Positions 1 to 11,155 of a DNA stretch of 64,000 nt are shown here, piece after piece. Source of the DNA: Paramacrobiotus metropolitanus. Lineage: Eukaryota > Tardigrada > Eutardigrada > Parachela > Macrobiotidae. The translations under genes and the position numbers were made by a program. The notes under the pieces were generated by a model, which ran no database searches, had not been told where the DNA came from, and was given only the letters and a program-made list of their open reading frames with translations. The stretch covers positions 1,550,001 to 1,614,000 of the forward strand of contig NW_026570229.1 in the NCBI RefSeq assembly GCF_019649055.1, given 5' to 3'. How positions within the stretch are numbered: the first letter of the stretch is position 1; each line of letters begins with the position of its first letter.

Positions 1-708
1 CCATTGATCAGTTGAATATATTTTTTTTAAACGAGAAATGACTTTATTCGGAAATGACTTTATTCGGTACTTTATTTTTACAAATGTCTTCACCGTGCAC
101 CGGTATCTGACCGTAAAGATAAAAAAGTTTATATTATGGAAAAGATCGTTTTTGTTAATATTAAAATTGTAGCAACCACCAAATCGCTTTTGATTTTGAA
201 CTGCACGTAAATATGTACGTTATTCAGGATACGTTCAGCCATTGCACTACGCTTTTCTACGGAATCATAATTAGTCTCTAACCGTGTACAGTTTTCTCTT
301 TTGAAAATCTCAAGCTTCTTAGGTTGATGGACCCGAAATAAATTAATTAAATAATAAATTAAATAATAATTTTGAAGCTACGGTGTTATTTTCCATAGGT
401 CTTGTTCTTTAAAAGCATGGTTTTTCTGCTGTGGACCGTCTATATGTATATATTCCGGCGTAGAATGGTATATATATATTCCATTTAAATTGCACTGAAT
501 AAAATATAGTTATTTCGGTTACGTAAACTTACGTTAATTATGGTATGAAAATATTAATAAGCGAGTGATAACTTTTCCGTTTACATTCTTGTAAAAGATT
601 AATTTTGTACAGGTTACTGGTATTGTTACCGCTTACCAGTATTAATTTTGTACATGTTACCTTGTTTGTATTTTGTACATGTACATTTAATTTTGCACAT
701 GTTACCAG
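1..708. other. AT-rich DNA upstream of the first visible FATP exon
   Basis: No coding exon was recognised here. The stretch holds a tRNA-like SINE fragment (about 191-262, minus strand). Just before the exon, three near-copies of the module TTTTGYACATGTTACC lie between 600 and 708, the last ending in the AG that could act as splice acceptor. FATP proteins normally carry an N-terminal membrane segment of 50-70 residues missing from the first exon seen here, so an upstream exon may lie in this stretch or to the left of the window. Confidence 0.5.
191..262 (-). repeat. Possible tRNA-derived SINE fragment
   Basis: On the minus strand this reads GCGTAGTGCAATGGCTGA, which fits the Pol III A-box pattern TRGYNNARNNG. 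About 37 bases further it reads AGTTCAAAATC, similar to the B-box GGTTCGANTCC. It is one of about 16 scattered copies of the same motif in the window. The family assignment is inference. Confidence 0.35.
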
Positions 709-709
709 A

Positions 710-3700
710 ATGGTCGGGATTTTTCTGGATTTACGCAAGACCTTCTGGAATTTCAAGCGGCGTCAGGACACCGTGGCATCGCTGTTTCACGCGATGGCCG
801 GAAAGTATCCCGACAAGCCGGCCTTGATCATCGCGCCATCCGGTCGGCAGATGACCTTTCGCGAATTGGAGACCTTCGCCAACAAGACGGCTAATTATTT
901 CCAACAGATTAAGGCGTTAGCCAGCGGCGATGTGGTCGCACTTTTCGGGACTTCAAGGTGAAGATTTATTTCGTTTAAATTATTTTTTCAAAATAATTTT
1001 TTAGTTCATTCGTTTCCAGTATTTTTGTTGTTACAGACTCTGTATATTTACTTGTCAAATACATATCCAACAGTCATCCGTTTTTGTTTATAAGCTTCTG
1101 TGTGATGATTTAACTTGACCATAGTTTTCTTTTAGAATTATGTATACTAAAAGATCAATTTTGTTTTACTTTCACCTCATATTAATTTTTAAATTTACAG
1201 TATTACGTGGAATGCGCCCATTAATTTTATTATTATTATTATTATTACGACGTATATTATTTTGGCTGACAGTGAGCGCTTTTCAAAAAATTAGCCGGGA
1301 TAAAAAAATAAAAATTGTAAAAAAATTGTAAAAATCAAAAAATAAAGGAAAAAAGGTGGGAAAATAGAAGGAAAAAATGAGCAGAAAATAAATAAGAACG
1401 CGTCTGTTCAGTGTAGAATATGTGGGCATCTGGCTGGGCCTGTCCAAACTCAACATCGTCAGCGCCCTGGTCAACAGCAATCTGGTGGCGGAATCTCTGA
1501 TCAACAGCCTGAAAGTGGCCAGTCCCAAACTGATCATCGTCGACACCCAGTTACAAGCGCAGTTTGAAGCGGTGCGTCGGGACTTCCCGGACGCGCAGGT
1601 GATGTACTATACATCACGCGGGGATGCCGGTACGGCGGATGCGAAGCCGGGTGTGCTGAACGACGCCATCGCTCAAGAGGACAGCAGTGCGCCGGTAATC
1701 GAACAGGTGAGATTTCCGGCGCTGCAGCTGCCATTAAAAAAAGCACACCCAACAGCGAGATTTTCCACGCTGCATTAAAGCAAACAGAATTCCTGTAATT
1801 ATAATTAACGGCAGAAAATGAGAAATTCTAAAACGAAATCAGGATAAAAAAAATAGGAAAAAAGCAAAATGAGAAAAAATGAAAATAAAAACTAATGTAT
1901 TTGTAAAACTTCTATGTTAAAATTCCGGTATAAGTCGCGTTCGAGATCATTTTTACAGTATATTGAGAGGCTGCACATAAACGTAAAAGCTGTAAATATA
2001 CCTGCCATAATTTGAATAATTAAAATAATAATTAACGGCTTATTGGGTGTTTGATTTGTCCAACTGCGTATCGCTCTAAAGTCCAAAAAATCTCTTTTCG
2101 CTACGGTTGCGGCTGCACAGGTGGATGTAACATAAATCGAAAAAATCACCAGGCAAAGTTTTACATTGATTTGTTCAGTTCGGCGTAGCGTATTTGTGAT
2201 ACATTGTAGTGTAGCGGCTGTTTTCCAGGGCGCCTGTATGTGTTATATTCCCCAGCGATAGTTGACTATGGTTATCACTTATCAGCTTTTCAAATTGTCT
2301 AGTTTATTTCTTTTTCATCAGATCATTAATTTTTTGTATGAAAAGATTTTTCATTATTATTATATTTTAAATTTTTAAATGATGTAAAATATCCTAAAGT
2401 TATTTGTTTTCTAAAGTAATTGTTTGTTATTTTCTTAAGTAATGAGATTGTAAATTTTTTTCAAATTATGTAGCAGTGTGGTGGTGTTGAGGGGTTTGTG
2501 TGGTGCAGGATAAATCCGTCGCGGAGATGCGCTGGTGGCAGCGCAGCTACGAGGACGCGGCGTCCTCGCTGAACCGGACGCTGTTCTACATCTTCACCAG
2601 CGGCACCACCGGCCCGCCCAAATCCTGCATCATCACGCAGCGCCGCTTCATGGGCTTCAGCCGCATCATCCATCTGGTGGTGGGACTGCGCAGTGACGAC
2701 GTCATCTACTGCCCCCTGCCCATCTACCACACCGCCGGCGGTCAGTTCCGAGAATTGGGAACTATTTTCCATTTTTTAATATTTTTTATGCGAAAAATTC
2801 AGTGATTTATTTGCCGGTTAGGTATTGCCACGGTGGGGCAGGCGCTCATGCACGGATCCACCGTGGTCTTGCGCAATAAATTCTCGGCCAGCTCCTTCTG
2901 GGAGGACATCATCAAATATAAATGCACAGTGAGGAAAATGCGGAGTGAAATGAATAAATAAATTTTTTTAATCAAATATTTACAAAATTCAGCGCTAAAT
3001 TAAAATAAATTTCTTTCATAATTAATTCTTAAGAATTTAAAAAACTCTTAACCCACCAACGCCGGGTACTAGAAGGAATGGGAATACCGATTTGAAAATT
3101 GGTATTCCTCGACCAAAAATTCTAATCAAGAAGAATTATTTTTTCTGGAATTTTCGTGACCATAGGTCAAGCAGGGCAGTACGATGCCAAAATGGCACGC
3201 ATGGGAACTGAGCCAATTGGCACAATGTAGTTTTATTGCAATTACAATTCAAAAACAAATCGTATAATAGCTTAGTGTAGCTCAAACAAAAGATCTTGAA
3301 GAGCACTATTCAGCTAAATAACTCAAATGGTCAGCAAGATGACCAATGGTCAACACAAATGAAACATGCATAAAACCACTGAATAGGGCTGACGCACTAC
3401 AAATAATGCATATAGAGCTTGACATATAGTCAAAAAAACAAATAGAAACGCGTAGGGATCAAGTTCAACTACTTCAGGCCGCCGGGTGCCAGTTATAAAA
3501 AAGTTGTTTTCAAGAAAGCGCGCTCAGCAATAAACAATACTATTTCAACTAGCTGCATCCATACAGAAATGCGTATAGTGGGCCGTTTTAGAAAATGGTC
3601 GTTACGCACTCGAAAGCTATTGTTACCCTGCAGCAATAGCGCCTGCGTCCAGACTCCAAACGCGCCAAACGTCGCCGCCAAACCCTTAGCGGTACTGTAG

Positions 3701-6700
3701 CTAGGGAGATGTTAACTTTTACAGTGTGGTAATTTACTTTGCTTATATTTATGCAAAACCCTCTTTAGTTATAGCGAAGCACCTTTAGCAATAGGTCATT
3801 GCAATAATTCGCGGCATCTAATTTAGCACTGAGAACACTGCTTCCAGCACTTGCAGCTGCCAGCTGCCGAAATCGGCACTGTTTGTTGGTGACCAGAAGT
3901 TTTTGTACATTCAGTACTGACTAAATCGGGGTACATTACAAGAGTACATTTGTAGCGCTACACGTGGCAGTATTGTATCTGTATAAGTGAGATGCCACTT
4001 CGCAAAACAAAATTTGGGGTCCAAAAACTCCATAAAATCGGGGAAACATTGAGGCTGCAATACACAGGTTGCCTGCCTGTGGTCATGCTCGCCTGATGTG
4101 CCGATGCGGCATTAGCATAACAAATCTGCAGTATGAGCGTCTTATTATATACTTGCTGTTTATGTTTTGTACAATACAATACAGCTTCATGTATGCACAA
4201 TTTATGCTGAAATATTGCAGAAAACAACTTTTGCTAACAGTATTTGTCTCTGAGGTACAAATTACTCGTCAGAAAAGTGATTTTTACAATTTTTGTACCA
4301 TAAGTGGCCAGTGGTCACTTCGATGACCACTCAAACATGGTCATTACAAACAGCATTTTCAGTGAGATTTTTTAATTGTACATGTTGATTTTTGCAGTGC
4401 GTGATTACTTTTATGCAGAATTTTAAATTTTTTTTATAAAATAGTGCCAAACCCAAGCGTGTCAAAATTGGCACAGATTTTTGTAAGTGCTGTAGCCGGA
4501 CGGTGTCCACCTTTATGTATGTGACCCACTCATTTTTAGATGAAACCCTGTGCATATTTGAACTGGTTTTTTTGCATAATTATTTGATGCGGGGGTTTCT
4601 GGGCCGGTAGCTAAGACCCCGGCGAACCCCTTTGGCTCGGTTTTGGTCAACTTCAGTCGCCCACTGGATACGACCAGTGTCCAATTGCTCAGTGCCTTAT
4701 ATTGTGAAATGCTTTTCACCATCCCTAGTTTACAATCAAACCAATCAGACTTTACTTATTGTACTTCCTGCCGCTACAGACAACAAAGTTCCCCACTGTG
4801 CCAATTGGCATGCATGGTGTCGACCGGGTTAATAGAAAAATTAATGGTTGATTGTTAAAGAATTTAATGAACGAATAACTTAATTAGTTCTTAAACTTGA
4901 CGTATTTAATTGCGACAATAAATAATAATTAAATTAAATAAATTGATCAATATTTTTTTCGCAGTAGATATTCACAAAATTCAGTATTACAATAAATGAA
5001 TTTCTTTTATAATTAATTCCTGAAAAATTTAACGGACTAATAATTGCTAATCTAATAAAGAATTCTTAAAGAATTTATTAAACGAATAATTTGGTTAGTT
5101 CTTAAACTAGACGTATTTAATTAGTATTAATTACTGATACAATAAATAATAATTAAATTAAATAATTTGGTAAATTAGAAATTCGGCTAATGGTAATGCA
5201 TATATAGGCCGCGCAGTACATCGGGGAGATCTGCCGGTTCCTACTGGCCCAGCCCGTCTCACCGTTAGAGAAACAGCACGGCCTGCGTTTACTCTACGGC
5301 CAGGGCCTGCGTCCCTCCGTGTGGCGGCATTTTCTGGAGCGTTTCGGCGTGGCCAAGGTGGTGGAGATGTACGGCTCAACGGAGGGCAACACCGGGCTGG
5401 CCAACATGCACGGCATCACCGGCGCCGTCGGCTATCTGTCCCCGGTGCTCCACACCCTGCACCCGCAGGCGGTCGTCAAGGTGGACCGCGACAGCGGCGA
5501 GGTGGTGCGCGACGCCAACGGATACTGCGTCAAAGTGCAGCCGGGTACGAATCGGCGTTGATGTATCGATAGTAGCCTAAAAATTTACAAATTCAACGAA
5601 ACCAGTGGTTAACGAATAAATAAATATGTTTTGCAGTTATTATTATCATTACTATTATCCAACTACAGTAGCCAACGCCAGATATCTTACCAGGCTATTG
5701 GAAAATGTTTTTAGCGTCCCTTAGAACATTTTTTATACTGCTTTTTGGTTTGATTTGTATGAGATGGCAACCCGTTTGTTTACCCAACCCGTTTGCAAAA
5801 GTTGAAAAAATTGCTACAATTGTAACCTAATGACACAAAGTACCAATTGCGATGTGTGTAAATTTGCAAATTTTCTGAATTTTCAGACACTGTAGAGTGT
5901 AGATCTCAGAATATTTTGTAGATTTGGCAATTTTTTTGTTACTTAATTAACAAGACTGGAAATTGTTTTAAAATTTTTACTCCATTTATAATCCTTTACA
6001 CAGTATCGTATTAAAACTATTGATTGTACGCAGGCTTAATCGTGTCCAGAATAGAAAAGCGTCGGTATTCGTGGTGCAGTGGCGTGGGAAGAAAGAAATC
6101 AACATATCGCATCATTGACTGCAGGCGTTCGTACTAGACTACTAGTATGTACATAATAAAACCTGAACTTATAAAAATTTTTAAAAATGTTTTTCTTTTC
6201 GTTTGTTTCCTCGGATAAATTAAATTCATAAATTATTAGGAAAATAATTAATTGTAAAAATCGGAGAAATAATTATAAAAACATTTTTTTTGTTAGTTTT
6301 CCTCGGATAAATAATCATTTACTCGACGCGCGATGGTGAACAGTGAATTCTATGTGAAAAGTCTGGTTTTGGGTGTGTCACAGTTGTTTTGTCTTGGCAG
6401 AAGAGGAAGGCGAACTGCTGGGTCAGATTAGCTGGGATCCGCTGAAGAAATTCGACGGCTACACCAACAAGAAAGCCACGCAGTCCAAACTGCTGCACGA
6501 TGTCTTCCAGAAGGGCGACAAGTACTTCCGCTCGGGTGGGTCAGCGGTGATTGCGTAACATGCGATTTTCGCCAGGCATTTCGAAGTTGCATGGTGTCGT
6601 TTAATCCTTAATTACGGCTCCGTGGTTTCGTTGCTTATTAATTAATTACCAACTAATTCTGTAATACGGAAAAATATGTATCAAAAATAATATTAATAAA

Positions 6701-8609
6701 ATATGAAAAGATGTTGTGCACTATTATTATTAGTTTTGTTAAATAAGTTGCACAGGCAAATTCTTGTTTGCACATTCAAAGACCATATGTAGTTTTGCTT
6801 ATGTTTACCAGCAAAATAGTGACCTGGAGTGTAACCACTGCACTACGATTTTCCATGACATCATGGTTTATCCGAATAGCGCGTTGCTGCAGAGGGTTAA
6901 GCAACGGAGATTTTCTCGTGTTGGCGGAAATTAAGAAACATTAAAATAAATTCAGAAAGATAGAAACTAAGTGCACGAACTGATTAATTAGTACTTATTT
7001 TTGGTTACAATAATTTATTTCAATTTAATTTTCTCGTATAATGTATCGCGTGGGTTTGCTGCAGGCGATATTATGCGAGTGGACAAGGACGGTTTCGTCT
7101 TCTTCGTGGACCGGCTGGGCGACGCGTACCGGTGGAAGGGGGAGAATGTGTCCAGCACGGAGGTGGAGGGCATTCTCAGTATGCTGTGCGGACACAGTAA
7201 TGTCGCCGTCTACGGCGTCGACGTTCCAGGTGACCCTTTGATTTAGTCCTGCAACAAAAAAGGCATTTATGTGTTACGACAAATAATTGCTTTAGTAAGT
7301 ACATGCAATAAATAAACGGCATTTAGTTGTTACGAAAAAGGAGTACGAAAACAAATTTTATTTGTTTCGAAAACCTTGTTTCCGTTTTTCGTTATGTTTC
7401 TTGTGAATATTACAACTCGAATTCAATTATGACCAAAACATATTTGTTATTTTTCGAAAACATTTTTGTTATTACGAAAACATATACAAACGGAATTCAA
7501 ATATTGTGGAAAAATATATTTTTCTTTTTTCCGTATTTAAAAAAGATTTTTCTGTTCATAAATTATTAGTAATGCAATAAACTATGGCATAATGGGATGT
7601 GCGTGTTGTTTATTCAATGGGAAATATGGCTGGCTGCGAAATTAACACAGCCATGTCGTGACAGGTGCGGAAGGGAAGGCCGGGATGGCCGCCATCGCCT
7701 TCGACGCCATGGAGGTGCGGCCGGAGGAGATTGACAACAAAGTCCGCGATCTGCCGGCGGAAATCATCCGGCATCTGCCGTCCTACGCCATTCCCGTGTT
7801 TCTCCGCGTCACCGCCCACGACGCCATCCAACTGACCGGTAACTTGATGTTTGTGTAGGGAAACACCGTCTTGAAATTATCGTATCAGTACGTCTTTCGA
7901 ATTTTCCATTTTTATTCCATTTGCTTTTTCTAGCTAATACTCTTAATATTTTTTGAAATAATTGTTATTTTTAAATGGTCGCAAACAGCTGCAAGCGCGG
8001 TGACACTACTTCATGATCGTTAAAAAATTGCAGTAGTGTATTGAAAAATGCACCAGTGGAAATTGATATCGATTATGTTGAAATAAATACTGGCGAAAAA
8101 TTTTTTTAATAATATTTATATTTATTTATTGAATATTCATTTTAGGTTTTTTGAACGATTCCAACAGTTAGTCAGTTTGATGTTTGCATTGGCGTACCGA
8201 AGTTGCTGTAACATTGATAGATTTCACGGTATTTGTTAAGAAATATATTGCGGGCAATTAAAACCGATTTATTTTAAAATATCTATCTGTTTCTTCGCAT
8301 TTTTATTTTCTTAATTAATAATTTATCCATAATACGATGGACGATTTATCGCATTTTTTTATTTAATAGAAAATATCGGTGATTTTTCTGTGATTTAATT
8401 TTGTAGGAACATTCCGCGTGCAGAAGAACACGTTGAAGAAAGAGGCTTTTAATCCGTCATGTATCGGTTCTGATAAATTGTATTATTTACACAATATGTC
8501 TCCCGATTCCCGCGTAAACGGGACAGCAGCTGAGACGAAATCTTTTCAATACCGACCCTTAACACCTCAAACATACACGGCCATCCAGCAAGGTCAAGTC
8601 CGTTTCTAA
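710..8609 (+). CDS. SLC27A: Long-chain fatty acid transport protein / very-long-chain acyl-CoA synthetase (SLC27 family)
   Basis: Nine exons, each with GT/AG borders and matching phases: 710-957, 1412-1706, 2509-2740, 2822-2928, 5208-5544, 6401-6535, 7065-7229, 7665-7838, 8407-8609. They total 1896 nt (631 aa). The protein is an AMP-forming ligase: the P-loop TSGTTGPPK lies at about residues 211-219, YGSTEG at about 349-354, and the FATP signature [14 protein letters not shown] starts at about 474. Known members activate long and very long fatty acids to CoA esters and couple this to uptake at plasma, ER or peroxisomal membranes. Closest in feel to FATP1/FATP4. The visible start is ATG 710, but alignment from memory with FATP4 shows about 55 N-terminal residues missing, including the membrane helix. 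An acceptor-like AG at 707-708 suggests the 710 exon may be internal. The TAA stop follows VRF. Intron 4 (2929-5207) holds a DNA-transposon insertion and local duplications. Confidence 0.9.
2206..2226 (+). repeat. A-box-like SINE fragment
   Basis: GTAGTGTAGCGGCTG matches the recurring A-box-like motif. It lies in FATP intron 2. No clear B-box was seen. Confidence 0.25.
3052..4828. mobile_element. Non-autonomous piggyBac-like element (TTAA-flanked)
   Basis: The segment begins with CCC directly after TTAA (3048-3051) and ends with GGG directly before TTAA (4829-4832), the arrangement of piggyBac insertions, which duplicate TTAA and usually have ends starting CCC. The palindromic subterminal motif GCCAATTGGC appears near both ends (about 3213 and 4800). 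The terminal repeats are otherwise poorly matched (CCCACCAACGCC against CCCGGTCGACACC), and no transposase reading frame is present, so it would be an old non-autonomous copy. It lies within FATP intron 4. The assignment rests on the termini alone. Confidence 0.4.
4857..5169. repeat. Diverged direct repeat in FATP intron 4
   Basis: Two copies of a roughly 100-bp AT-rich unit (about 4857-4950 and 5067-5169) share AAAGAATTTA, AACGAATAA, TTAGTTCTTAAAC and ACGTATTTAATT, then end in AATAAATAATAATTAAATT. Between them, 4970-5033 resembles 2985-3043 on the other side of the piggyBac-like insertion, so the intron was locally duplicated. Confidence 0.6.
6071..6085 (+). repeat. A-box-like SINE fragment
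   Basis: GTGGTGCAGTGGCGT resembles the recurring motif. It lies in FATP intron 5, and the rest of a SINE was not recognised. Confidence 0.2.
6833..6852 (-). repeat. A-box-like SINE fragment
   Basis: The minus strand reads AAAATCGTAGTGCAGTGGTT, among the cleanest copies of the recurring motif. It lies in FATP intron 6. Confidence 0.35.
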
Positions 8610-9088
8610 ACCCTAATATCGTTTAATAATGTCCTCTCACTGTACGAAATAATTGAACGATTAAAGCTCAGTGTATTACATCATCACATACTGGCGTTCG
8701 TTTCAAGCGTTTGGCATTGGTACGAAATGGACAATTTTAGCCCGCCGCCGCATGCCGCACTGGCGAGCGCGGGTGACGTGTGACGCCCCGCTTTTTTTAG
8801 TTGCGGTGGGCGGGGCTTTGCACTGCGCTGAAAAAAGTGTTAGCGAAAATGTCATAAGCCGGGAGTTGTGTTGGTTGGGGCGAGGAATCCAGTGTGCTGC
8901 TTCTCTCTCGTTGGTAACATCGTCGTTTTGGCTGGTCGTTTCTCTCATCCATCCCAGGTATCCATCCGCGCTCGCTTGCTCTTGTGGATTAAATACGCAG
9001 TTTGGTGGCAACGGGAATATTCACCATCTTCTCCAGTATTTCTTCCAGCGGAGTTTCTCCTCTTTCCGTGATTCCTCATCAATAAAAA
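8610..9088 (+). promoter_or_regulatory. Intergenic promoter and 5' leader region of the EF-hand gene
   Basis: This 479-bp stretch separates the FATP stop from the start codon of the next gene on the same strand. Its left part should hold the FATP 3' UTR. From about 8740 it becomes markedly GC-rich with many CpGs and holds GTGACGTGTGACG, a CRE-like double TGACG. The part before ATG 9089 is pyrimidine-rich and likely a 5' leader. No start site can be fixed from sequence alone. Confidence 0.4.
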
Positions 9089-11155
9089 ATGGTAAGCGAC
9101 GCGCCGGTATTTTTGACGTAGCGTGAACGTATGATTTTCCTGCCTTGGATGTCCTCGAACTATTTAATCCTATTTCTGTTTTAATTCCAATAAATCTGGC
9201 AATAAAAGAAGGATTATTTATAGTCAATCTTGGAAGAAAATAATTTTTCTCTCGTTAACTCATTTACTTTTTTTCCAGGCCAAACTCGGCGATGCTGAAG
9301 TTGAACGTAAGTGCCAATATGTTAACGATATATCGCCGGTTATCAGCGCTTCTAAGAAATCCTGTTTTAACATACGTACTTATATAATTAAATAAAATTC
9401 ACAGGTAAAACTAAAGCCGATGCGATGAAACACAGATATAATAGCCAACTATTTTCGCTGGTTTTTTCTTCTACAGTAGAAAAATCTCCTTTTCGCGAAT
9501 TTTTTAGGTAGGCTTCATCAGGAAAATTTGAATTTATTTTTCCTGAAATTCAATTTTTTTTTCCAACTTCCCGTCGAGTTCCCTTTTTCTGGATCAGTTG
9601 GTTTAGTCAGGGAGTTTTCTTTGGAAATTTTTTTGTAACATATACCCATCCCACTGCCAGATGGCGTTGAGAAAGTGGCGCCACCGTTGGTTAGTTGCGA
9701 AGAAAATCCGAGGGGAAGAAGAAGACCGCGGTGGGGGCTATTTTTAGCCGGGTTTGGAGTATTCGCTGCAGCGACGTAGTGGCCGGTGTGATTCGTGGTT
9801 ACATGATCAGCAGAGCAGAGAGAGGCAGTGTGAGTGGCAGTGAGTGAGACGCGTCGCGGCGGACGGATGCCATATTTGGAACTGCAGCACTTGATCATAC
9901 GCAGCATCCGCTGCGAGTTAGTCGCGCCTATTTAGCAGCTGGCCCCTGCCAAAATCCGCGAAATGCTGCCACGCTGGCTGGGTTATGGCATTCCGCTTCC
10001 GGCTGGGCTCGTTATGGGCTGGTCAGAGTTTGCTATGATCAAATCGTCAGTTCATTCCTGTCGGAGAAAATTGGCTAGTTCGAGGGCAGAGGGAGATGTG
10101 AATTCGGGAGGAAAATGTTTAGAAATTGGCGGGATACCTTATGCTGATATCCCGGTCTATGATACGGGCAGGGTAATCGTTTCCCGCTTCGAAAAAGAAA
10201 TTACGACAATTGACTTTCGTCAAAGAAACCTTCATCGCCCGAATGTGGAGTAATAGATCAATTCGGGAAGAAAACTGTAGAATTTGGCCGTGGCTGGCTA
10301 GTTCGGCTGTAATCCTAGGATGCCATTTCGCAAAACAAATCGGCTATACAAGTTGAAGACTGCTTTGTGCATCGTAATCGTTTCCCGCTTTGAAGAAAAA
10401 TTTTTAAAAATTATTACTGGGCTGTTGCTGGCCGGTCGGTATGTCATTTAGCGTTATCTTTGAGTGCAAGTCGAATTTCTTTGCGATTTATTTTCGAGAA
10501 GCGATACATGAAATTGAAATGTACTGCGTTGGATGTAGACTGCAAGGAGGCGTTTGGCGTGTACGAGATGTTCTTCGGTGAGAACGGCACCATCGACGCC
10601 ATGAAGACCGCCGACGTCCTGCGCGCCATGAAATGACCGCAAGGCCGGTACAGTGCCTGCGGCCGTGCGCATCCAGTACAGCAATAGTAATGCACCCGTA
10701 ACCAGCAGGCCAGAAGACGGTCAATCGTTCATGCCCACTTCTAAGATCCAACGGATCCCGGGCGCCAGGCCAGAGGAAGCTCTCCGAGGGCGAGGTGGAT
10801 GAGATCCTCAAGCTCTGCAGCAACGAGGACACCGAGGGCAACACCAAATATGAAGGTATTAACTGCAAAATATCCGGAAAATTAACAACGATTTTTCCCA
10901 GTTTTTGATCTTATATTTCTATAAAGTAATTTGATTTATTTGGTATTTTGGGCGTAGGAAAATAAAAATACGACGGTGCCCATTCTTCTTTAAAAATGCA
11001 GAATTGTTAATTAATTAAAAATAAATGCTGATAAAAATTCAAAGAAATTCCCAGATCATTTTTATACGGTTTTAACAGCGTTGTTTTTGGTTGGTGTAGA
11101 TTTTATCAAGAAAGTCCTGGAAGGAACGAGAAAAAAAATGCTCCGCAGCGTTTAA
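9089..11155 (+). CDS. Small EF-hand protein (calmodulin / troponin C / myosin light chain-like single lobe)
   Basis: Five exons are proposed: 9089-9091 (ATG only), 9279-9306, 10539-10632, 10776-10855, 11100-11155. They total 261 nt (86 aa) and phases match throughout. The protein begins MAKLGDAEVEHCKEAFGVYE, aligning with the first helix of calmodulin-type proteins (EEQIAEFKEAFSLFD). Next come a degenerate loop (FFGENGTIDAM), a linker helix (TADVLRAM), a second hand (LSEGEVDEILKLC to NTKYEDFIKKVLEG) and a basic tail ending MLRSV. Several loop positions lack acidic side chains, so calcium binding is doubtful, as in myosin essential light chains. The family is clear but the member is not. Odd point: after exon 3 the base where the donor GT is expected reads AT (10633-10634) and the unspliced frame stops at once, so this intron is non-canonical, mis-sequenced or the allele is damaged. 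Confidence 0.6.

Noticed and set aside
8671-9126. 151-codon open frame before the EF-hand gene
   Set aside because: It spans the GC-rich promoter and leader and runs through the ATG|GTAAGC exon border, so it is probably not translated.
9405-9513. Open stretch RKTKADAMKH in frame after EF-hand exon 2
   Set aside because: It has an acceptor but no sensible donor, and joining exon 2 straight to 10539 gives the expected EF-hand first helix, so this is intron.
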